NCBI RefSeq assembly: GCF_000797495.1
Contig: NZ_JTGN01000002.1
Coordinates: 434,001 to 498,000, forward strand
Source: Robinsoniella peoriensis
GTDB lineage: Bacteria > Bacillota > Clostridia > Lachnospirales > Lachnospiraceae
Direction of reading: 5' to 3'
Length of the DNA stretch: 64,000 bases
Positions 60,538 through 64,000 of this stretch are shown piece by piece; the stretch's first letter is position 1, and the number at the start of each line of letters is the position of its first letter. Both the position numbers and the translations under genes were made by a program. The notes beneath the pieces are model-generated. The model saw only the letters and a list, made by a program, of their open reading frames with translations, was not told the origin of the DNA and searched no databases.

Positions 60538-62214
60538 ATGGAGAAAAAATATTCGATTGGTGTGGATTATGGAACACAATCAGGACGAGCGGTATTGGTT
60601 GACGTCACTAATGGGGAAATTCTGGCACAGGCAGTAAAAGAATATACCCATGGTGTTATGGATGAATTTCTTCCGGACGGAACAAAACTGGGTCCGGACT
60701 GGGCGTTACAGCATCCGGCTGATTATCTGGAAGTGCTGGAAATCACCATACCGGCTGTTTTAAAGGAATCGCAGATAAATCCGGCTGATGTGATCGGTAT
60801 GTCCATTGACTTTACGGCATGCACCATTCTGCCGGTTGACGAAAAGGGAACACCTCTTTGTTTCCATGAAGATCTGAAAAAAGAACCTCATGCATGGCTG
60901 AAGTTATGGAAACACCATGCTGCTCAGGGGCAGGCTAATAAATTGAACCGGATTGCAGAGGAGAGGGGCGAAGATTTCCTTGCAAGGTATGGCGGTAAGA
61001 TTTCTTCTGAATGGTTAGTACCGAAGGTTATGCAGATTCTGGATGAAGCACCGTATATTTATGATAAGGCAGCCAGAATTATGGAGGCAGCTGACTGGGT
61101 AACCATGCAGTTAACGGGAAAAGAAGCAAGAAACAGCTGTACTGCTGGATATAAGGCACTGTGGCATAAACAAAAAGGATATCCGGATAAGGAATTTTAT
61201 AAAGCACTGGATCCAAGAATTGAAAATCTGGTGGAAGAAAAACTCAGTACAGATATTTATCCGCAGGGAGCAAAAGCAGGGGAATTAACCGAAGATATGG
61301 CATCCAGGATTGGTTTAAAAGCCGGAACTGCAGTTGCAGTCGGCAATGTAGATGCCCATGTTGCGGTACCTGCAGTTGGTATTACAGAGCCAAACAAAAT
61401 GCTGATGATTATTGGTACTTCTACCTGTGACATTATGGTCAGTGAAGTGGAAAAAGTAGTACCGGGCATGTGCGGCGTTGTGGAAGATGGTGTTCTTCCA
61501 GGATTTTATGGCTATGAAGCAGGTCAGTCCTGTGTAGGCGATCATTTTGAATGGTTTGTGAAAAACTGTGTGCCAAAGGCTTACTATGATGAGGCTGAAG
61601 CAAAAGGTATGGGAATCCATCAGCTTCTTACTGAAAAAGCCAGCAAATTAAAAATCGGTGAAAGCGGACTCCTCGCACTTGACTGGTGGAATGGAAACCG
61701 TTCCTGCCTAGTTGATGTCGATCTGACCGGTTTAATGATGGGAATGACCCTGACAACGAAACCGGAAGAAATGTACCGTGCATTAATCGAAGCAACGGCT
61801 TATGGCAAAAATATGATTATTACAACTTTTGAAGAATCCGGAGTTCCGGTAGATGAACTGTATGCATGCGGCGGTATTTCCAAGAAAAACCCGATGATGA
61901 TGCAGATCTATGCAGATGTAACCGGAAAAGAAATCTTTATCGGAGCATCGGATCAGTCTCCGGCACTTGGCGCAGCAATGTTCGGTGCGGTAGCGGCAGG
62001 TTCCAAAAACGGCGGATATGATTCCATTTTTGACGCAGCAAAGGTTATGGGTAAAGTAGAAGAGAAGACATATAAGCCGATTCCGGAAAATGTTGAGGCA
62101 TATAAGAAACTTTACGCAGAGTTTAAGATTTTACACGATTACTTCGGACGCGGTGCAAATGATGTTATGAAGCGCCTGAAAACCATTAAAGCAGAAGCAC
62201 GTAAGGAGAATTAA
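60538..62214 (+). CDS. araB: L-ribulokinase
   Basis: The 558-residue FGGY-family kinase phosphorylates L-ribulose to L-ribulose 5-phosphate. [17 protein letters not shown] is the N-terminal phosphate loop and [19 protein letters not shown] with ALGAAMFGA is the C-terminal signature. I start it at 60538 (MEKKYSIG); ATG 60529 lies too close to AAAGGAGAA, and the frame is open to 60499. It lies between araA and araD, with araD starting just after its stop. Confidence 0.96.
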   Translation: MEKKYSIGVDYGTQSGRAVLVDVTNGEILAQAVKEYTHGVMDEFLPDGTKLGPDWALQHPADYLEVLEITIPAVLKESQINPADVIGMSIDFTACTILPVDEKGTPLCFHEDLKKEPHAWLKLWKHHAAQGQANKLNRIAEERGEDFLARYGGKISSEWLVPKVMQILDEAPYIYDKAARIMEAADWVTMQLTGKEARNSCTAGYKALWHKQKGYPDKEFYKALDPRIENLVEEKLSTDIYPQGAKAGELTEDMASRIGLKAGTAVAVGNVDAHVAVPAVGITEPNKMLMIIGTSTCDIMVSEVEKVVPGMCGVVEDGVLPGFYGYEAGQSCVGDHFEWFVKNCVPKAYYDEAEAKGMGIHQLLTEKASKLKIGESGLLALDWWNGNRSCLVDVDLTGLMMGMTLTTKPEEMYRALIEATAYGKNMIITTFEESGVPVDELYACGGISKKNPMMMQIYADVTGKEIFIGASDQSPALGAAMFGAVAAGSKNGGYDSIFDAAKVMGKVEEKTYKPIPENVEAYKKLYAEFKILHDYFGRGANDVMKRLKTIKAEARKEN

Positions 62215-62215
62215 G

Positions 62216-62908
62216 ATGTTAGCAGAATTAAAAAAAGAGATTTACCTTGCAAATATGGATCTGCCAAAATACGGGCTGGTTACTTTTACCTGGGGTAATG
62301 TAAGCGGAATAGACAGAGAAAAAGGATTATTTGTAATTAAGCCAAGCGGTGTTCCCTATGATGAATTAAAACCGGAAGACATGGTAGTAATGGATCTTGA
62401 GGGCAATAAGGTAGAAGGAAAATACAATCCTTCATCCGATACGCCCACTCATGTAGAATTATATAAAGCATTTCCGGAAATAGGCGGAATTGTGCACACC
62501 CATTCATCCTGGGCAACCAGCTGGGCACAGTCCGGAAGAAGTATCCCATGCTATGGTACAACACATGCTGATTATTTCTATGGAGAAGTTCCATGCTTAA
62601 GATGCCTGAACAAAGACGAGATTGAAGATGCTTATGAAAAAAATACAGGACTTCTGATTACTGATTATTTTAAGGAAAATGATTATAAGGCTATGCCGGC
62701 AGTATTATGTAAAAACCATGGACCATTTACCTGGGGTAAAGACGGACATGAAGCAGTACATAATGCTGTGGTTTTAGAGGAAGTGGCAAAAATGGCAGCC
62801 CGTTGTGAACGCATCAACGGACAGGTAGAGCCGGCTCCACAGGAACTGCAGGATAAACATTATTACCGCAAACACGGCGAGGGTGCTTATTACGGTCAGG
62901 GAAAATAG
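62216..62908 (+). CDS. araD: L-ribulose-5-phosphate 4-epimerase
   Basis: The 230-residue class II aldolase-fold protein epimerises L-ribulose 5-phosphate to D-xylulose 5-phosphate. Zinc ligands are visible as the histidines in [14 protein letters not shown] (H95 and H97) and in KNHGPFTWG (near 171). TWGNVSGID and [11 protein letters not shown] are family signatures. AAGGAGAA at the end of araB precedes the ATG. It completes the operon, and a terminator follows. Confidence 0.97.
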   Translation: MLAELKKEIYLANMDLPKYGLVTFTWGNVSGIDREKGLFVIKPSGVPYDELKPEDMVVMDLEGNKVEGKYNPSSDTPTHVELYKAFPEIGGIVHTHSSWATSWAQSGRSIPCYGTTHADYFYGEVPCLRCLNKDEIEDAYEKNTGLLITDYFKENDYKAMPAVLCKNHGPFTWGKDGHEAVHNAVVLEEVAKMAARCERINGQVEPAPQELQDKHYYRKHGEGAYYGQGK

Positions 62909-62935
62909 AGTGTGGATGTAAAATTCTAAAATAGG

Positions 62936-62991
62936 AAAAAGGGCCTATGCTCAATGTCTGGTGGAAGGATGTTGGGGACAGGTCCTTTTTT
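62936..62991 (+). terminator. Terminator of the ara operon
   Basis: AAAAAGGGCCT (62936-62946) pairs, with one G-U wobble, with AGGTCCTTTTT (62980-62990), with a T run at the end and a 33-nt loop. Confidence 0.7.
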
Positions 62992-63199
62992 GAGTTTACT
63001 AATTACTAACCACAAAGTGCCTTTCCAGCAAATCACCTAAAATATTCCAATGCTGATTGTTCCAAACCCCCTGATATGTTATATTAAACCTATAAATAAA
63101 TTTCTGCAAATTTTTTTATTTACCATGCAATAAAACAGCTACCACAGGCATTAACTAAATAGAAAGGGAAAGAGACAATCTTATACAGGTGAATTACGA

Positions 63200-63781
63200 A
63201 TGATTCTATTTTGTTTAATTCCGGAAGAGCAAAATGAAAATCAACGGCTGGGTCAGATTGTGAAAGAAGAGTTATTTATTCAGATTGCAGAGGGAGATAT
63301 GCAGGCGTTAGAGACGATGTATTACCAAACTTACAAGGCAGTCTATGGATTTATTTTATCGATATTGAAGAATCAGTATGATGCAGAGGATATATTGCAG
63401 GAGACATATATCAAGATCAAAACAGGAGCGCATTTGTATAAGCCTCAGGGAAAGCCCCTTGCCTGGATATTTACCATTGCAAGAAATCTCTCTTATATGA
63501 AGATTCGAAAAGATAAAAATACTCAGACATCACCTTATGAAGAGCTTGAGAATATGCTGGACTTTTCAGCAGTAGAAGATAAGGAAAATAAATTGTTACT
63601 GGAAGCAGCGTTTTCCATTTTAGGGGATGAAGAGCGGCAGATTATTATTCTGCATGCCAATACCGGGATGAAACACCGGGAAATTGCAGCCTTACTGAAA
63701 CTCCCCCTTTCTACAGTACTGTCTAAATATAACCGCGGAATGAAGAAACTACGAAATTACATAGAAGGGAGGATGTCTTAG
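63200..63781 (+). CDS. ECF-type RNA polymerase sigma factor
   Basis: The 193-residue protein has sigma region 2 (ALETMYYQTYKAVYGFILSILKNQYDAEDILQETYIKI) and region 4 (ILGDEERQIIILHANTGMKHREIAALLKLPLSTVLSKYNRGMKKL) with the C-terminal helix-turn-helix. There is no region 1 or 3, so it is an extracytoplasmic-function sigma. AGGTGA lies before the ATG. The next gene begins 3 nt after its stop codon and encodes a protein with a membrane segment, the usual layout of a sigma/anti-sigma pair. Confidence 0.92.
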   Translation: MILFCLIPEEQNENQRLGQIVKEELFIQIAEGDMQALETMYYQTYKAVYGFILSILKNQYDAEDILQETYIKIKTGAHLYKPQGKPLAWIFTIARNLSYMKIRKDKNTQTSPYEELENMLDFSAVEDKENKLLLEAAFSILGDEERQIIILHANTGMKHREIAALLKLPLSTVLSKYNRGMKKLRNYIEGRMS

Positions 63782-63783
63782 AT

Positions 63784-64000
63784 ATGCAAAAGATCGAGCA
63801 AGGATTGAAACAAGCAGTAGAAGACATTACTCCTGACGTTTTTAACAAAGTGGCAGCATCTGAAGATGAGAAGCTGCAAAAAGAAGAATGGCTGCTGGAT
63901 GAACCAAAATCCTGGCATAAAATTCATTTGGCTTTTAGAGGCGCAGCAGCGTTAGCAGCCTGTCTGATTCTTATATTGGGTATCCGTATTTTTTGGAACA
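63784..64000 (+). CDS. N-terminal part of a putative membrane anti-sigma factor (truncated by window end)
   Basis: A frame opens at ATG 63784, just after the sigma gene, and runs off the window after 72 residues. About 50 cytoplasmic residues (QKIEQGLKQAVEDITPDVFNKV) precede a membrane segment (AAALAACLILILGIRIFW). This is the topology of membrane anti-sigma factors and RsgI/DUF4179-like proteins. The name rests on position and topology only. Confidence 0.65.
   Translation, partial: MQKIEQGLKQAVEDITPDVFNKVAASEDEKLQKEEWLLDEPKSWHKIHLAFRGAAALAACLILILGIRIFWN

Overview
The window is low-GC, Gram-positive chromosomal DNA. Strong AGGAGG ribosome sites, sigma-A type promoters, ATGA-coupled operons, Rpn-family and GntR/LacI/LicT regulators, and very large secreted multidomain glycosidases all point to a gut commensal of the Lachnospiraceae (Clostridium cluster XIVa). 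No rRNA, tRNA, CRISPR array or complete insertion sequence was seen.

Region 1 (1-13.6 kb) groups shikimate-pathway chemistry with uptake: a TIM-barrel isomerase-like protein, 3-dehydroquinate dehydratase (aroD), an old-yellow-enzyme type Fe-S/flavin enoate reductase, shikimate dehydrogenase (aroE), an MFS transporter, a complete TRAP carboxylate transporter (dctQMP), an aldo/keto reductase, a LysR regulator and a chorismate mutase-shikimate kinase fusion. Transporters beside dehydroquinate/shikimate enzymes and an enoate reductase suggest import and reductive use of quinate or shikimate (inference).

Region 2 (14-22.5 kb) holds pyridoxal phosphate synthase (pdxST), a DUF2000 protein, an ABC-2 exporter, a MalT-like LuxR regulator and a nitrilase-family amidase. 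Region 3 (22.5-29.4 kb) is a CUT1 sugar ABC uptake system with a LacI regulator and a GH42 beta-galactosidase.

Region 4 (29.5-44 kb) is an amino-sugar module: licT, a separate EIIA, an HPr, an EIICB of the glucose/GlcNAc family, then a secreted GH20 beta-hexosaminidase and a secreted GH84 beta-N-acetylglucosaminidase of 1605 and 1986 residues. Two LicT-type antiterminator sites (29608 and 32876) tie the permease and the first glycosidase into one regulon. The glycosidases would release GlcNAc from host glycans outside the cell and the PTS would import it.

Region 5 (44-57.6 kb) contains a decayed GHKL sensor kinase, a surface protein behind a long promoter dyad, a DUF1648 protein, a malate/lactate dehydrogenase next to malic enzyme, an ABC-2 exporter behind a long structured leader, a MutS2-like protein without a visible Smr domain, a very small Cys-rich peptide gene, DUF2007, a YczE-like membrane protein, a flavodoxin and a Nudix protein. 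Region 6 (57.8-64 kb) is an araR-araA-araB-araD operon followed by an ECF sigma factor and the start of its presumed anti-sigma partner.

Two dispersed sequence families stand out. One is a two-hairpin leader that sits directly on the ribosome binding site of five unrelated genes (copies ending at 926, 24438, 33097, 52477 and, on the minus strand, 55933). The other is a MITE-like palindromic element (166 bp intact copy at 43991-44156, plus deleted copies and fragments), two copies of which supply the TAG stop codon of the gene they abut. Neither is explained by the annotated genes.
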